NCBI RefSeq assembly: GCF_964340395.1 | Contig: NC_135567.1 | Coordinates: 20,374,001-20,438,000 of the forward strand | Source: Glandiceps talaboti | Taxonomy: Eukaryota; Hemichordata; Enteropneusta; Spengelidae | DNA: 64,000 nt | Direction: 5' to 3' | In this document: in pieces, positions 25,277 through 44,267 of the stretch | How the letters are laid out: each line of letters begins with the position of its first letter | Position numbering within the stretch: the first letter of the stretch is position 1 | The notes under the pieces: model-generated | Told to the model about the DNA's origin: nothing | Database searches by the model: none | Seen by the model: the letters and a program-made list of their open reading frames with translations, nothing else | Made by a program: the position numbers and the translations under genes

Positions 25277-28200
25277 ATGGATGCAGCAGACGATATCGAT
25301 ATTTCACTTCATAAAAGTATCAAGTTAATTTTTGGAGAAATTCCTAAAGAATCGCCGTCGATAGAACAAAGTGTATGTGAACCATCGTCGGCAACAGAAC
25401 TTCACAATCACAGGAGCTCACGATCACATCCACGGGACAATAACACGACAGACTGCCTATCACCACAAGGTAGGGATATATGTATTTTTGTAATCTTTCA
25501 AGTCGGATATGATCGATAAATATATGTCTAAAAGTATATCTGAACAGAGTGGAAAATGCATTCCAGGAGAACTTCGACGTCTAATAATAAACTCACACCA
25601 TCCAAACATTGTGCATATTTTGGTGGTCTGACTCTACGAAATAAACAACCCTGGAAATTTTATCCACGGATCATGATGTATGCATTTTACAACAGATTCC
25701 CGGAAAAAGTAGCAGTAGTATGCCAGTGTCTTTTACACATGTTACTCATGAAAATTTGTACTCGCAGTATAAAAAAATCTAAGACCTGAATCTGAGATCT
25801 ACAGGTAACTGAGATGTGTAAGGGGAGTCTCCCTGCACTGAGAAGTGTAAGGGGAGTCTCCCTGCGTTCAGATGACATTCAATTTACATATGGTTATTAC
25901 ATGTCAATATTTTTTGAGAATTCTATGTTGCAGTAATTCTAATAAAAATATATGATATTGCAGACTGTCACCACATCTGGGAGGAAGCAAGGCATGCAAA
26001 TAAAGTAACCAAATTAACTCAGTGGTTTGAGAAATCCAGTACGACATTGGTACATCATATGACAGATGATGACATCACCAATACAGGTAAGTTTTGAATG
26101 GAACCACATGGAATTAATAGATTATGTACATCATTCCCTGATATCTAACTACGCTTATTCTATCTTTCAGGCGTGTTCTATAGGGTTCTTTTTGGTGCAC
26201 ATGACTTTTAGATCTTTCCTCGCATATTTTACCATTTATAAGAACTTGTGATGTGTCGTTCAAATTCCATAACATTTAGAGATATACAGTCAGGTGGTGA
26301 CCTACTATATATATCTTGCTTTGATATCCTCTGAGAAAGAATATTGATTTGAAACGTCAGGATTGAATTTACTTTTGCACTCATATGTTTTGAATGGTCT
26401 TTCTATTCACAATAGTATGAAAATGTGGAGTTTGTGCCATTTGTAACAAATAATTTAGCACCCTGTCATTGGTTGAAATGCGTCCAACGTAATACAAAAT
26501 ATGTAAAGAGAATGTAAATGAGGACTTCCAAATATGGTTGATCAACCAGACAATACAAAATATGTAAATAGAATGCAAATGAGCACTTCCAAATATGGTT
26601 GATCAACCAGATAATACAAAATATGTAAATAGAATGCAAATGAGCACTTCCAAATATGGTTGATCAACGAAACTGTGATAGTACATGTATACATACTTAT
26701 TATAGCATTGTTTTTTTTTTCTTCCAGACAAAACAGCGATTCTTAACTTCCTTTGTCAGATTGGAGCCATCAGCGTTAAGATGAACTCGACAAGAGATAG
26801 CATTTCAACACCAAAAAACCAACTATTTAAAAATTCTTGTCGGAGAAAGGAAGTTGCACTGGATGTTAAAAGCAGTGCATTGAATTGTAGTGGAAGTCTA
26901 GCTCCACCTAGTGGTGAAATTTGGAGACAAAATACAGAACTTAGTAGTGTAACAGGAACTCTAACAACAGCTGTCCTAAATGGTCAAACAATGAGTCCAA
27001 CTACAGATATAGCTGATGGCTGTATGTCAGTTAGTGATCAAAGTAGTGCAACGGACCCAAACATACCACATGACTCAACAGTTGAACAGAAAACAGAGAA
27101 TGGTCCAGTGGACGTAGAATGTACACACAGCAGTCCAGTCAACAGAGAACGTGCACACACTCATGGAGCAGACAGAGAACGCGCAGACACTGGTCTAGCA
27201 GACAGGGAACGTGCAGACACTGGTCTAGTAGACAGGAAACGTGCAGACACTGGTCTAGCAGACAGAGAACGTGCAGACACTGGTCTAGCTGACAGAGAAT
27301 GTACAGACGTACCCCATGGGTCAACTTTTAGGCTTAGATCAAACATAACCAATGGTCCACTTTCAAGACAGACAGCAGCATCGGGTAATAGTCATGTACA
27401 TCAACAATCAACAACTCTGTCTAATTGTGGAAACATCAGACAAAATAGAGATGTACTAACGGCTTCACCTCATAGAAGACTTAAACGTATGCTCGGTGGG
27501 CCAAAATTTAAATTTTTACCGAAGATACCAATGCGGGCACGACTGTTAAACACCCTAGGTTCTAGACGACCTATGGTCAAACGAGACATTCAGCACAGAA
27601 GTAGCTGTATGGTGGATAATGACAATGAAACTCCTAAGAGTTGTACGACATCATTGGCTGAAGAAATTGTATCGACCAATCATAGCAGTGAACAAAATGT
27701 ATCGACCAATCGTATCAGTGAACAAAATGTATTGACCAATCGTATCAGTGAAAAAATTGTATCGACCAATCGTAACATGGAAGAGAAGGATAGGATCATT
27801 GTCAAAAAGATGCGACTACAAAATAAAATACAAGTTGATGAATTGCAAGCAACCAATGAAAATGAAGGCGATGCGAGCACTCGTTATTATCATGTTGAAT
27901 ACGAAGGTGCAATGCCTATCATATCCGAATTACCGAATAATTCTGAGCCGACAACCGACAACGGTGAAATGTACTCTGCATCCTCGTTCAGAGACTCAGA
28001 AAGAACTGAGGGTGATTCCAGAAATTCAATTGTTGGATCAGAAAGAGATTACAGTATGATAAAAATCAAGCAAGAAAATACTTTTGATGATTTCGTTTCG
28101 GATTCACATTCTACTTGTGATGTAAATACTGGAAGAATGATGCCAAATAGTAACGTTGAGGATCGATCCAAAGTCATCGCCAGTGGCAACACGAAATATA

Positions 28201-29213
28201 CCACAGTCAGGGAACGTGAAGGAATGGGTAATGTCAGATGTACAAATGAGGAAAATAACACTGTTGCTATGGAAACTACTTCTGATGATCAACAAGCACT
28301 CAATGATGGTCAGATGTATCTAGAAACTGAACTAAATTTACCAGGTCAATCTTTGCTTTCATTGCAAAATACACGTGCGGATATGCAGAATGAGTTTTCT
28401 CTAGGTATGGGGACTGAAAGCACTGTAGGTCATCGTTTCCATGACGACGTGGCTACAACATCAAGGAACAAGGAAAAACACTTACCATTTAATATTTTAA
28501 ATGATATTGCGCAAAGAATTCTACCCTACGAGATTTCAAACTCAAACGATCTCAACACTCCAATGGCGACTTTACCTCGTCAAGAGAATTCTGGAATATC
28601 ATCTTTGAGTGATCGTATCGCAGATAATAACGTGAATGCAAATGAGCAAGACAGCGTCGAACAATCCGAAACTCGACGCTTTGGTGTCGGTGTCGAATAT
28701 GCTTTCGATAACTCAAACGGCGTACAAAACTTTAACACAGACAGAGGAATGAGTTATGAATGTTTGATTTGTAATAAACGTCTACCAAACAAAACCATGC
28801 ATACAGCTCACATGCGAAAACATGGTGCCCACACCGATATCTTTCAGTGTAGCATCTGTGGCGAGCAAACTGCGTGGAAAGCGAACTTTGCGCGACACAT
28901 GAAGTTACACATGGGCGTGAAGAAGTATCAATGTCAGTTTTGCGGGAAACGATTTCCGAATAAATACAATATGATGTGTCATACTCGTATTCACACAGGT
29001 GAAAAACCGTATCATTGTCAACTTTGTACGATGGCGTTTACACAGAAAAGTAGTTATAATTCACATATGCGGAGGCACACAGGAGAAACACCGTTAAGAT
29101 GCCATATATGCAAGGTTAGTTTTCCAGCGAAATCGTATTTGATTTCACATATGAAGCTACATGCACTGGGCAGTGCAAGCAAAGCTAATAATGTTCCTGA
29201 GAATTCCAACTAG
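25277..29213 (+). CDS. Gene D: WEEA-module C2H2 zinc-finger protein, five fingers
   Basis: Three exons: 25277-25469, 25964-26086 and 26728-29213, both introns phase 1, 933 residues. Exon 1 has the longest insert of the family, contains K-S-I-K-L-I-F-G-E and ends S-P-Q-G. Exon 2 begins D-C-H-H-I-W-E-E-A. Exon 3 opens D-K-T-A-I-L-N-F-L-C-Q-I-G. The linker has about six 10-residue repeats of the type D-R-E-R-A-D-T-G-L-A (27155-27310), three to four T-N-R-I-S-E-Q-N-V repeats (27670-27780), a SUMO consensus I-K-Q-E (28065-28076) and Y-L-E-T-E-L-N-L-P-G-Q (28317-28352). Five C2H2 fingers lie at about 28755-29165. Finger 2 has the atypical core C-G-E-Q-T-A-W seen also in gene A, so A and D share a finger ancestry. 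Inferred: nuclear DNA-binding regulator. Confidence 0.88.
26491..26668 (+). repeat. 61-bp tandem repeat, three units (intron 2 of D)
   Basis: Unit AATACAAAATATGTAAATAG, then AATGCAAATGAGCACTTCC and ATATGGTTGATCAACCAGA. Confidence 0.93.
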
Positions 29214-29218
29214 TCTAG

Positions 29219-29450
29219 GTTGGCATCAACTTAAAAAGACAATATAAACTGTTCTTCCAATCTGTAATGGCTGTACATCTGATAGGAAGAAATAAATAAC
29301 ACAGTGACCATTTGGAAAACAATGGCAAACCTGAACTAGACACTCACACATGTTATAAAAAAAATAATATAATAAAATAAAATATAAAAACTACCTAGCC
29401 CACAGATTTTAAAATTGAGTGTAATCAGAACCACACAATTTTTTTTAGGC
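29219..29450 (+). repeat. Dispersed repeat after gene D, copy 1
   Basis: Closely matches 38751-38975 over about 230 bp (CATCAACTTAAAAAGACAAT, CTGTTCTTCCAATCTGTAAT, ACCTGAACTAGACACTCAC). It contains AATAAA at 29291-29296, which gene D could use for polyadenylation. Confidence 0.85.
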
Positions 29451-29542
29451 CTTACATAGGATCATTCATTCATTCAAGACCAACTTTATATTTATAGATC
29501 TGCTGGACAGTCATTTTTCACAGCTAGATTTTAATCTAACAG

Positions 29543-30025
29543 TCGTCTCGGTTACCCAGACTCTCACCACTAGGGGGCGCTGCCTACGAGACCACCCCAA
29601 ACAAGAGAGGTCTCATAGGCAGAGACCCCAGCAGTGATAGTCTGGGTAACCCAGACTAGTCTGTATGTTGTCTTGGTTACCCAGACTCTTGCCACTAGGG
29701 GCTCTGGGCTATCAGACCTCCCCAAACAAGAGAGGTCTCATAGGCAGAGCCCCCAACGGTGATAGTCTGGGTAACTGAGACTGGTCTGTATGTAGTCTCA
29801 GTTACCCAGACTCTTGCCACTAGGGGCTCTGCCTACGAGACCACCGCAAATGAGAGTCTGTGGAAACAAGATTCAAACTTGCCCGCGCAGGGACTAGTAG
29901 CGTGTAGACTAAATGATAATAGATACTTCACTTCTCAAGTGAGTGATACATCTAAATTACAACAAACAGGTCTTGTCTTGGTGGTCTCGTAGAAGAGCCC
30001 GCTGAATAACCGAGACTGTCTCAAC
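29543..30025. mobile_element. Cluster of three GGTTACCCAGACT hairpin elements
   Basis: Copies at about 29543-29657, 29667-29782 and 29794-30025 each pair GGTTACCCAGACT with AGTCTGGGTAAC around CCACTAGGGG and AGAGGTCTCATAGGC. The third is split by about 130 bp of other sequence. They are related to the 81-bp MITE at 5491-5571. Confidence 0.78.
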
Positions 30026-30310
30026 AGTGCAATACATTGCTCATTTTCTGAAAATAGTTATTTCAATTTTGTAGAGTCAGTGTTTTAATAATGAGATATT
30101 CTTGTATTTTATCGTAGCAGAGGTTTTAAAGAGAAGTATTGAATAATTTTCCTAGAAATTCTGTCATTTCTGTTAGACTTGAGTATGTGATCATGTTATT
30201 GTCATTCAAAAAATTTAATTTTGTGAATGTTGTACTCTCTTTGATGTGAACAATAAATTTCTATCAATGTGATCAACGCTGTAAAGATTAGTAAATTATG
30301 TTGGATTTTA

Positions 30311-30327
30311 AGGTGTGTGTGTGTATT

Positions 30328-30359
<32 letters not shown>

Positions 30360-30690
30360 TGTGTGTGTATGTATGTATGTATGTGTGTGTATGTATGTAT
30401 GTATGTATGTGTGTGTACATGTCTGTATGTATGTATGTATGTATGTATGTATGTATGTATGTATGTATGTATATGTGTGTGTGTGTGTATGTATGCATGC
30501 ATGTATGTATGTATGTATGTATGTATGTATGTATGTATGTATGTATGTATGTATGTATGTATGTATGTATGTATGTATGTATGTATGTATGTATGTATGT
30601 ATGTATGTATGTATGTATGTATGTATGTATGTATGTATGTATGTATGTATTATGTATGTATGTATTATGTATGTATGTATATATATATGT
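30311..30690 (+). repeat. (TATG)n microsatellite, about 380 bp
   Basis: GTAT/TATG tetranucleotide run with TG interruptions. Long open frames in several phases (Cys-Met-Tyr-Val, Ile-His-Thr-Tyr) are artefacts. Confidence 0.98.
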
Positions 30691-31623
30691 GTTTCTGATG
30701 ACTTCCATGAGCTCACATTTACATGCTTGGAGACTACCAGTGTTTACATTATCTTGATTACAAGGTGATTATATATTGGCACAACTTGTGTAACCTGCCA
30801 CATTAAAGAGTATTCAAGCCCATGTCAGTGTCTTGACATTTACCAACATTTTCACAAATACAGTCCCCAAAACACAACTATTTTCAAAAATACAGTGACA
30901 GATTTCTTTCTTGTATATTCATAATACCGTAGTCCAACATTAGGAGATAAAAAAATCTTTAAAATTCTCAAAAATGACAGTTGTATAGACACACTGTGAG
31001 CTCTGTGAACATGTTACATGGTCAAAGTCATCTTGTATAATGAGCGTCATATCTTAATCTGACTGCTATTTATATGCAGAGTACTGAGGTCTTTTAATGA
31101 ATTACTTAAACTTGATTTGCACATAATTATAATAACCACTTTTATAAATTGTATATTACATACAATTTGCATAATTAATTATATTAAAGTTACCATATGG
31201 ATGTATGGAAGAGGATTGGGGTATTTATGTTGGATTTTTAATTTATACAACATTTTGAACATGGTTTCCTACTTGACAAATTAATATGAAACAACATTGA
31301 CAAAGTCTGTATTTGTAACTCAATAAATTGCAAAAGATAAATAAAATGTGTAAAATGTTTGTTATTGTACACTCAATAATAAACTTTTTATGTATTTTGT
31401 GTTTGTTTTTGTAATGTAATGAGTTACAAACACAGACTTGATCAATGTTGTTTTACATTGATGGTTCAACTAGAAAGACATTATAGAAAATTGTTCTATA
31501 AATGAAAAATCAAAATCAAATACCAATCCTCATCAATATGATCACTGTAAACACCAATAGATTTAGTTTGTGTTTATCTTAATTCAACGAAAGCATGGTT
31601 TCCTCAGTAGTAAATATCATCAC

Positions 31624-31892
31624 TCCCTGAATAGGGAACCTGCAAACCCACCATGTTGAATGTTGCATCATGGGAAATGTGATAATAAATACTAATCAAT
31701 AAGTATTGTAAACAATATTGTTACATTGTTTGTAACCACAGATAATTAATTCATCGTGACCCTAACAATTGTGGGAGGTTAATTTTATCAGTAGCTCCAG
31801 ATTAGGTATTACAATAACCACAGATAATCCCATAGTCCTTTGCGTCTGAGCATGCTCAGTCTGGATTGCAAGTTCCTGATTCATCCAACACA
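31624..31892 (-). mobile_element. MITE family 1, copy 2
   Basis: Minus-oriented copy running AGGGAACCTGCAAAC to GGATTGCAAGTTCCTG, with the internal CTGAGCATGCTCAG palindrome. Confidence 0.85.
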
Positions 31893-32139
31893 TTTCATAA
31901 ATTACATGTAAAACTGACCTAAGATACCAATAAAAGACTTTAATTCTGAAAAGAGAAAAATGACGCCAATTGACTCAGACTATATTGAATGTTACAAAAT
32001 ACTCTCAGGAAAAGAAATTCAGGAAAAGAAATTTAGGAAAAGAAATTCTGTTTAAATGGACACAAGCTAAGCTTATACAATTTTAGGAAGTAATGTTTGT
32101 TGTGGAATAAAATACACCTGTTGTATGCTACTCAATGAA

Positions 32140-32460
32140 GCATATTGTGATGTGTACACTACATAGGATTTTAATCAGATTCATGTACAGGTATGTAACG
32201 GGCACTACTCACAAAAGAACAAACAACAGTAAACGTAACAGCCAAAAAGAAATTGTGACGTGTACACTACATCAGCTTTTAATCAGATTGATGTACAGGT
32301 ATGTAACAGGCACTCACAAAAGAACAAACAACAGTAAACATAACAGCCAAAAAGAAATCGTGGCATGTACACTACATCAGCTTTTAATCAGATTGATGTA
32401 CAGGTTATGTAATGGGCACTCACAAAAGAACAAAAGACAGTAAACGTAACAGCCATTACT
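32140..32460 (+). repeat. 105-108-bp tandem repeat, three units
   Basis: Unit includes TTTTAATCAGATTGATGTAC, AGGTATGTAAC, CACTCACAAAAGAACAAA and CAGTAAACGTAACAGCC. Confidence 0.9.
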
Positions 32461-32564
32461 TGGTACTGACAAAACTCACACCTGGTATTTAGGGAAAATG
32501 ATGATATATCTAAATATTATTTTATCATACATGTATATACTGTATATTATCATGTTGTGGAAAC

Positions 32565-32965
32565 TATATGTACCAGAGATTACTTGCACCAGTGAGCACG
32601 CATACTGGTGATATTTGCACTGTAGTTCAATACAAAAAACATTATTGCATACCTGCATGCAAATGATATGCAAATGAGAACACTATTGCATACCTGCATG
32701 CTAATGATATGCAAATGAGAATGCGATCTTTCATTCTACATAAAAGCGTGTGATTGTAGAGTGTCATTTTTACATACACATATGAAAGAATAACAGAACC
32801 CCATGCCACGTGAGTGTAAGTGTGGTGTACTCGGGATATTTGCACGAGTGCTTGCAGTGTTTTATGCTGCACTTTCACTCTCTATGCTCGTGAAAGTATG
32901 GCCGCAAAGAACACTGCACGCACTCATGCAAATACCCAGAGTACGCCACATTTACACTCACATAT
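32565..32965 (+). repeat. Dispersed repeat, copy 2
   Basis: Second copy of the repeat at 22970-23275, here with a local duplication of GCATACCTGCATGC-ATGATATGCAAATGAGAA (about 32643-32720). Confidence 0.7.
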
Positions 32966-33189
32966 CATAGGACTTTATCATATTATGCTGTCACATATAT
33001 TTCAAGTATTCTCAGTTAACAAAACATGCCTTCATTGAGAAGACATAGCCCCCTACCTGGTGTGTCGCATGGCAAAGTTATTGTGCAAATTGGGAGCTAT
33101 AGTGACCACATAAGGTATCCTTCCTCTTGTGCAGGTTTAATAATAACATTCCCCAACGTTGGGGGCACTGTGAAGCTATAACAAGATTG

Positions 33190-33481
33190 TCACTAACCCC
33201 GGCTAGACGTAGATCATCCTACCTGAGGCAGTCCCAAGACCTACCTGAGGTAGGATAGGTTTGTGTCTACACATAGGAAGGTTGCGGCGTAGATGTCGCG
33301 CGTTCCGTCCTGACAGTACATAGGACAAAGACAGGAGGGTTTCAGGAAACCTTTTGAAGGTGTCCCAAGTCAGGACGGTTTAAGGACAGGTTTGGGATGT
33401 GTTTACGTCTACACAGGCTTCGAACTATCCTTAGTCCTGCCTCAGGTAGGATTTTTAGTGCCATGTAGATGGGGCTAGTGA
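33190..33481. mobile_element. Hairpin element with CACTA-like ends
   Basis: TCACTAACCCCGGCTAGACG on the left pairs imperfectly with the right end ATGTAGATGGGGCTAGTGA. CCTACCTGAGGCAG also pairs with CTGCCTCAGGTAGG inside. The CACTA ends suggest, but do not prove, a CACTA/EnSpm origin. Confidence 0.65.
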
Positions 33482-33552
33482 TTGGAAAACATCCACACAT
33501 TCATACATTAACAATACAGCCAAAATACAGATGTGCTTGTTTCCTGTGTTTT

Positions 33553-33716
33553 CTAACCAATCGGAATGAACCTTGTAAAGTGCTTCACATTCCTTAACCA
33601 ATCAGAATGAACCTTATAAAGTGTTTCACATTCCTTAACCAATCAGAATGAACCTTATAAAGTGCTTCACATTCCCTAACCAATCAGAATGAACCTTATA
33701 AAGTGCTTCACATTAT
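33553..33716 (+). repeat. 41-bp tandem repeat, four units (second locus)
   Basis: Same unit as 5165-5287, CTAACCAATCAGAATGAACC followed by TTATAAAGTGC. Confidence 0.88.
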
Positions 33717-34030
33717 CTGCAATAATCATCTGATGATCTCCCTTTAGCTTTGACTCGTAGTGACAAGGCCCCTTATTTTACTTGAATTTTCCTCAGGTGT
33801 ACAAAAACAAATATGTAAGGCTACTTTTAAAATGCACTGCTTACTTTATCACTGTTTACAGAGAGAGAAAGAAAATCTAGTCATGACAAAATAATAACAT
33901 TTTCTACCAGTTTTATAACAATCACAAAACTCACTTTAAAAAACTGTCAAATATTGACTCAGTTATAAAAATGTCCATTTGCTACCTGTTCTTTTATAAG
34001 AACTTAAGTTTTTAAAACTCAAATATTGAC

Positions 34031-39660
<5,630 letters not shown>

Positions 39661-39879
39661 GGTGACTATAAGTCGTCCGTCTTACTCTAAAATCAGTAAA
39701 AATGTCATGAATTAGTGGGAGGAAACGGTCTTTTCAGTTCGCATACAGCAAGGGCAGCTGACTCACAGACTTCCTGTCTCGTCGTTAGATGGCGCACTAT
39801 CATGTCGTCGAATGAAGGACACATTTACCACAGACACTTGTAACCCATCAAATGTTTCAGACTGTGATAGAGTATACAC

Positions 39880-40545
39880 ACTTACCATTGCTTGATGAGT
39901 TTGGCGATACCACACTCGCCATTGCTTGATAAGTTAGGCAATACTCGGCATACCCGCACACTTACCAGCCACTGCTTGATGAGTTAGGCAGTACTCGGCA
40001 CACCACACTTGCCGTTGCTTGATGAGTTAGCCAATATTCGGCATACCCGCACACTTACCAGCCATTGCTTGATGAGTTAGTCAATACCACACTCGCCATT
40101 GCTTGGTAAGTTAGGCAATATTAAACATACGACACTTGCTATTGCTTGATAAGGTAGGCAATACTCGGCACACCACACTCGCCATTACTTGATGAGTTAG
40201 GCAATACTAAACATACCACACTTGCTATTGCTTGATAAGTTAGGCAATACTAAACATACCACACTCACCATTGCTTGATGAGTTAGGCAATACTAAACAT
40301 ACCACACAAGCCATTGCTTGATGAGTTAGGCAATATTAAACATACCACACTCGCCATTACTTGATGAGTTAGGCAATACTAAACATACCACACTCACCAT
40401 TACTTGATGAGTTAGGCAATACTCGGCACATCACACCCGCCATTGCTTGATGAGTTAGGCAATACTCGGCACATCACACTCGCCATTGCTGGATGAGTTA
40501 GGCAATACTAAACATACTACATTGCCATTACTTGTAGTAACTCAT
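39880..40545 (+). repeat. 43-bp minisatellite, about 15 units
   Basis: Unit CATTGCTTGATGAGTTAGGC, AATACTAAACATACCACACT-CGC, with variants using ACTCGGCACACC. Confidence 0.93.
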
Positions 40546-40589
40546 ACACAAGTTACATACTATATTGTACTTATACAAGTAGCTTGCAA

Positions 40590-40945
40590 TTTATAACTTA
40601 TATGCAAATTATATAATCATCATGCAAGTTATAATGTATATGCAAATTATATATTCATTATGCAAGTTATAACTTATATGCAAAGTATATATTCATTATG
40701 CAATTTATAACTTATATGCAAATTACATATTCATTATGCAATTTATAACTTATATGCAAAGTATATATTCATTATGCAAGTTATAATTTATATGCAAATT
40801 ATATATTCATTGTGTAATTTATAACTTATATGCAAATTATATATCCATTATGCAATTCTTAACTTATATGCAAATTATACATATTCATTATGCAAGTTAT
40901 AATGTATATGCAAATTATATATTCATTATGCAATTCATAACTAAT
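40590..40945 (+). repeat. 38-bp minisatellite, about nine units
   Basis: Unit ATTATATATTCATTATGCAA followed by GTTATAATTTATATGCAA. Confidence 0.93.
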
Positions 40946-41389
40946 ATGTCATGTGAATATCATGAAATATACAATTTGTTATGGAAATTACATATTTTAT
41001 TATAAGTACCATGCATTTTATAAATCTGCTGCTGAAGAATAAACAAAATTACAATAAACATTAAATAGAGTAAAATTATCTCTCTCTACGAGCAGATCTT
41101 TATAAGATTGGATAAAGCCTATATCTGAAGCCTTCCTTTTACTAATTTTAGCTACTAAAATTACTCAACAACACAATCTGTACATGTGTCATCTCCAGGA
41201 TACTTCAGACATCTTCAAAGAATAGTAAATATGCAAATTATCAAACTGCATATCGAAACTGTCACATTTGCAAGACAACCTTGTATTCCTACAGATTACC
41301 TTGGGCACATTCAAGATAAAACGCACTTACCAATCTGTTTGATAGCTTTTCCTACAAATGGGTAAACGGTTCCTGGGTAAGTATACAAC

Positions 41390-41690
41390 CGGTGACAGGC
41401 AAGCATTTACAAAATGGAACTTGTTACAACCAGTGACATGTAAGCATTTACAAATGGAACTTGTTACAACCAGTGACATGTAGGCATTTACAAATTGAAC
41501 TTGTTACAACCAGTGACAGGCAGGTATTTACAAATGGAACTTGTTACAAACAGAGACAGGCTAACGTTAACAAACAGAACTTGTTACAAACAGAGACAGG
41601 CAAGCATTTACAAATGGAACTTGTTACAATCAGTGACAGGCAAGCATATACAAATGGAACTTGCTACAAACAGGGAATATATTAATTGGA
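41390..41690 (+). repeat. 40-bp minisatellite, about seven units
   Basis: Unit GGAACTTGTTACAACCAGTG, ACAGGCAAGCATTTACAAAT. The right flank to about 41835 (TTGGATTAATAACACTTGGC, ATGTTGGAAGTACAG) matches the foldback element at 46810-47184, so this array is an internal expansion of that family. Confidence 0.9.
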
Positions 41691-42004
41691 TTAATAACAC
41701 TTGGCACAGCATGTTGGAAGTACAGTGACTTGATTTACATTTCTTGCTTTGACATGATTTGAACAGTTTGATGGTCTCTTTACATAATAACTAACATTCA
41801 CTAATGAATTTCAAGTTCCCATAGCATTCACTAACCAATGTGACCAAAGTGCCTTTCACTAGTCGTTCACTGATGTTTTTTTTTTATTTTGAACGTGCCC
41901 ACAGTCTAATGTGTGTGTGGCATAACTACTACAAAAATGTTCAAATCAAAAACCTTACAATAATTCATTACGCTATTCCATAGGCCTTAAAAATTTGCAT
42001 TGGT

Positions 42005-42205
42005 GGAGCTCTACTTCCTGGCTGTGTGTACCTTGGGGGTGCTCTACTTCCTGTCTGTGTGTACCTTGGGGGTGTTCTACTTCCTGTCTGTGTGTACCTT
42101 GGGGTGCTCTACTTCCTGTCTGTGTGTACCTTGGGGGTGCTCTACTTCCTGTCTGTGTGTACCTTGGTGGTGTTCTACTTCCTGTCTGTGTGTACCTTGG
42201 GGGTA
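42005..42205 (+). repeat. 33-bp minisatellite, six units
   Basis: Unit CTCTACTTCCTGTCTGTGTG followed by TACCTTGGGGGTG. The unit length is a multiple of three, so false frames stay open on the plus strand. Confidence 0.95.
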
Positions 42206-42449
42206 TACATGGTAAAGGTTACTTGCTTGATCATAGAGCACTACTGCTTTCTTCGATGTCTGAACAATACGAAAAACATCCCTGATTTACACTTCTACAG
42301 AATACAAAGGAACATTACTATGAGGTGATGATACCCTGTTTGCAGTCTGGAATGGCCTATTGAAAATTTGACCTGTTACAGACTGTGTCACTTCATCAGA
42401 ATCTGTATCATCTCCACTAATTAGTGTATCCTCCAAGCCAATGGGCAAC

Positions 42450-42692
42450 TTACAATCCAGACTGAGCATGCTCAGATGCAAAGGACTATGGGATTTTCTG
42501 TGGTTATCATAATACCTAATCTGGAGCTACTGATGAAATAAACCTCCAACAATGATCAAGGTGACTATGAATTGATCATCTGGGCTTTAAAAACAATGTA
42601 ACCTTATTGTTTGCAATACTATTTGATTAGTATTTATTATCACATTTCCCATGATGCAACATTCAACATGGCGGGTTTGCAAGTTCCTTATT
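42450..42692 (+). mobile_element. MITE family 1, copy 4
   Basis: Runs from CAACTTACAATCCAGACTG to GCGGGTTTGCAAGTTCC, with CTGAGCATGCTCAG inside. Confidence 0.85.
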
Positions 42693-42834
42693 TGATGCAA
42701 CACTGAAATACATGTACATATACAAGAAAAATGAATAAAAATGAAAGATACAATAACACTTGGTGTTAGGATTGTTACCATGGTTACATATGTACTGAAG
42801 CTGCAACTGGACTGAACTAACTTATATCTCAATA

Positions 42835-43120
42835 TTGAATATTTAATGAGCACTACCATATATAGATATATTGAATATTTAATGAGCACTACCATATATA
42901 TGTATATTGAATATTTAATGAGCACTACCATATATTAGGTTAGGTACATTGCATATTTAATGAGCACTACCATATATAGGTATATTGAATATTTAATACC
43001 ATATATAGGTATATTGAATATTTAATTAGCACTACCATATATAGGTATATTGCATATTTAATGAGCACTACCATATATAGGTATATTGACTATTTAATGA
43101 GCACTACCATATAAAGATAT
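42835..43120 (+). repeat. 36-bp minisatellite, about eight units
   Basis: Unit ATTGAATATTTAATGAGCAC followed by TACCATATATAGATAT. Confidence 0.93.
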
Positions 43121-43404
43121 AGAGGCAAATCAAACTAAAATGACACTGGATTCAAATCCAGGCTCATGATTTCACTTGTGATTTCACTACACATAATCAT
43201 AAAATCAACCACAAATTAACAGGTAAAATGTCTTTTTACAAGTACCTGAATAATTTTAGTGGATATATATTTGGTTGCTTAATGAAAATAATGCTCTAGT
43301 TGCAGCCAGTGCAGGTTAAAAGCATGTACTGTAAACCTGGAAATTTTAACTTATTTCACCTTTTTTTTGCTGAAACAAAAACATGATTGAATCATCTCTT
43401 TACC

Positions 43405-44245
43405 CTGTCTATCTCAACGAGAAATCACGAACCAAAAGTTGTTCATGCAAATGAGTAAACCCCAAGTGTTAGAATGATGTAAACAATGTACAAATAGTGT
43501 CCTGATATATGACAAATATACCTGGACATTTTAACTCAAGACTCATTACAGAATCAAGCCATTAACTAAGGAAGTGGGGTTTCTTATCTTTCTTATCACT
43601 GAATAATGTTTGTTGCCATTATTTACAAATGTGATAAAGCACTATTACATAACACATCAGGCAAAGCTAAGCTCAATATCTAAGTGTGAAGCCCCTAATG
43701 TCATATCAGTTGTTATCAGTTTTACTGACCCATTATCAGTGACATTGCAAATAGCTTTAGAAATGCAAACAATTTTTATGACACCCGACTTGCTGGCTCA
43801 CCAAGTCGGGAAAGTTGCACTTGATCTGATAATGCAAAGAATCCGTCATGTTATTTCACCTTTTTTTTGCTGGATATCGAATCATCTCTTTACCCTGTCT
43901 ATCTCAACGAGAAATCACGAACCAGATGTTGTTCATGCTAATGAGTAAACCCCAACTGTTAGAATGATATAAACAATGTACTAGTAGTGTCCTGATATAT
44001 GACAAATATACCATATTTGGACATCACTGTACCATATTTGGACATTACTGTACCATATTTGGACATTGCATAACTGCTCCAACAAATACTAACTTTAATA
44101 TTATTGGTCAGAATTCTGGGATTGATTAACAAAGACATAATGTTTATGACTGTGTGGGTGTCGCTGAATTTGAAATTTCATCTCAGTACCTCATTGAGTT
44201 AGACGTAAAGAGAGATTTTGAGATTTGATTGATGTCATGGATGAC
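43405..44245 (+). repeat. Two copies of the dispersed repeat first seen at 11405
   Basis: The first copy (43405-43525) is cut short after GTCCTGATATATGACAAATA. The second (43895-44245) is full length with three 21-bp units. Between them is unique sequence plus a shared TTTCACCTTTTTTTTGCTG stretch. Confidence 0.78.
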
Positions 44246-44267
44246 ACTAGATTACTGTACGGTATGT

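Larger units (their letters stand above)
29214..34030. other. Intergenic D-F region (tail to tail)
   Basis: No gene is seen. It holds a dispersed repeat directly after the stop of D (29219-29450), three tandem hairpin elements (29543-30025), a TATG microsatellite (30311-30690), a MITE (31624-31892) and a 105-bp repeat (32140-32460). It also holds a dispersed repeat (32565-32965), a hairpin element (33190-33481) and a 41-bp repeat (33553-33716). The segment 30780-31600 is plain AT-rich sequence. Confidence 0.6.

Noticed and set aside
30202-30768. ORFs of 127-168 codons rich in Cys-Met-Tyr-Val or Ile-His-Thr-Tyr
   Set aside because: Overlapping artefacts of the TATG microsatellite on both strands.
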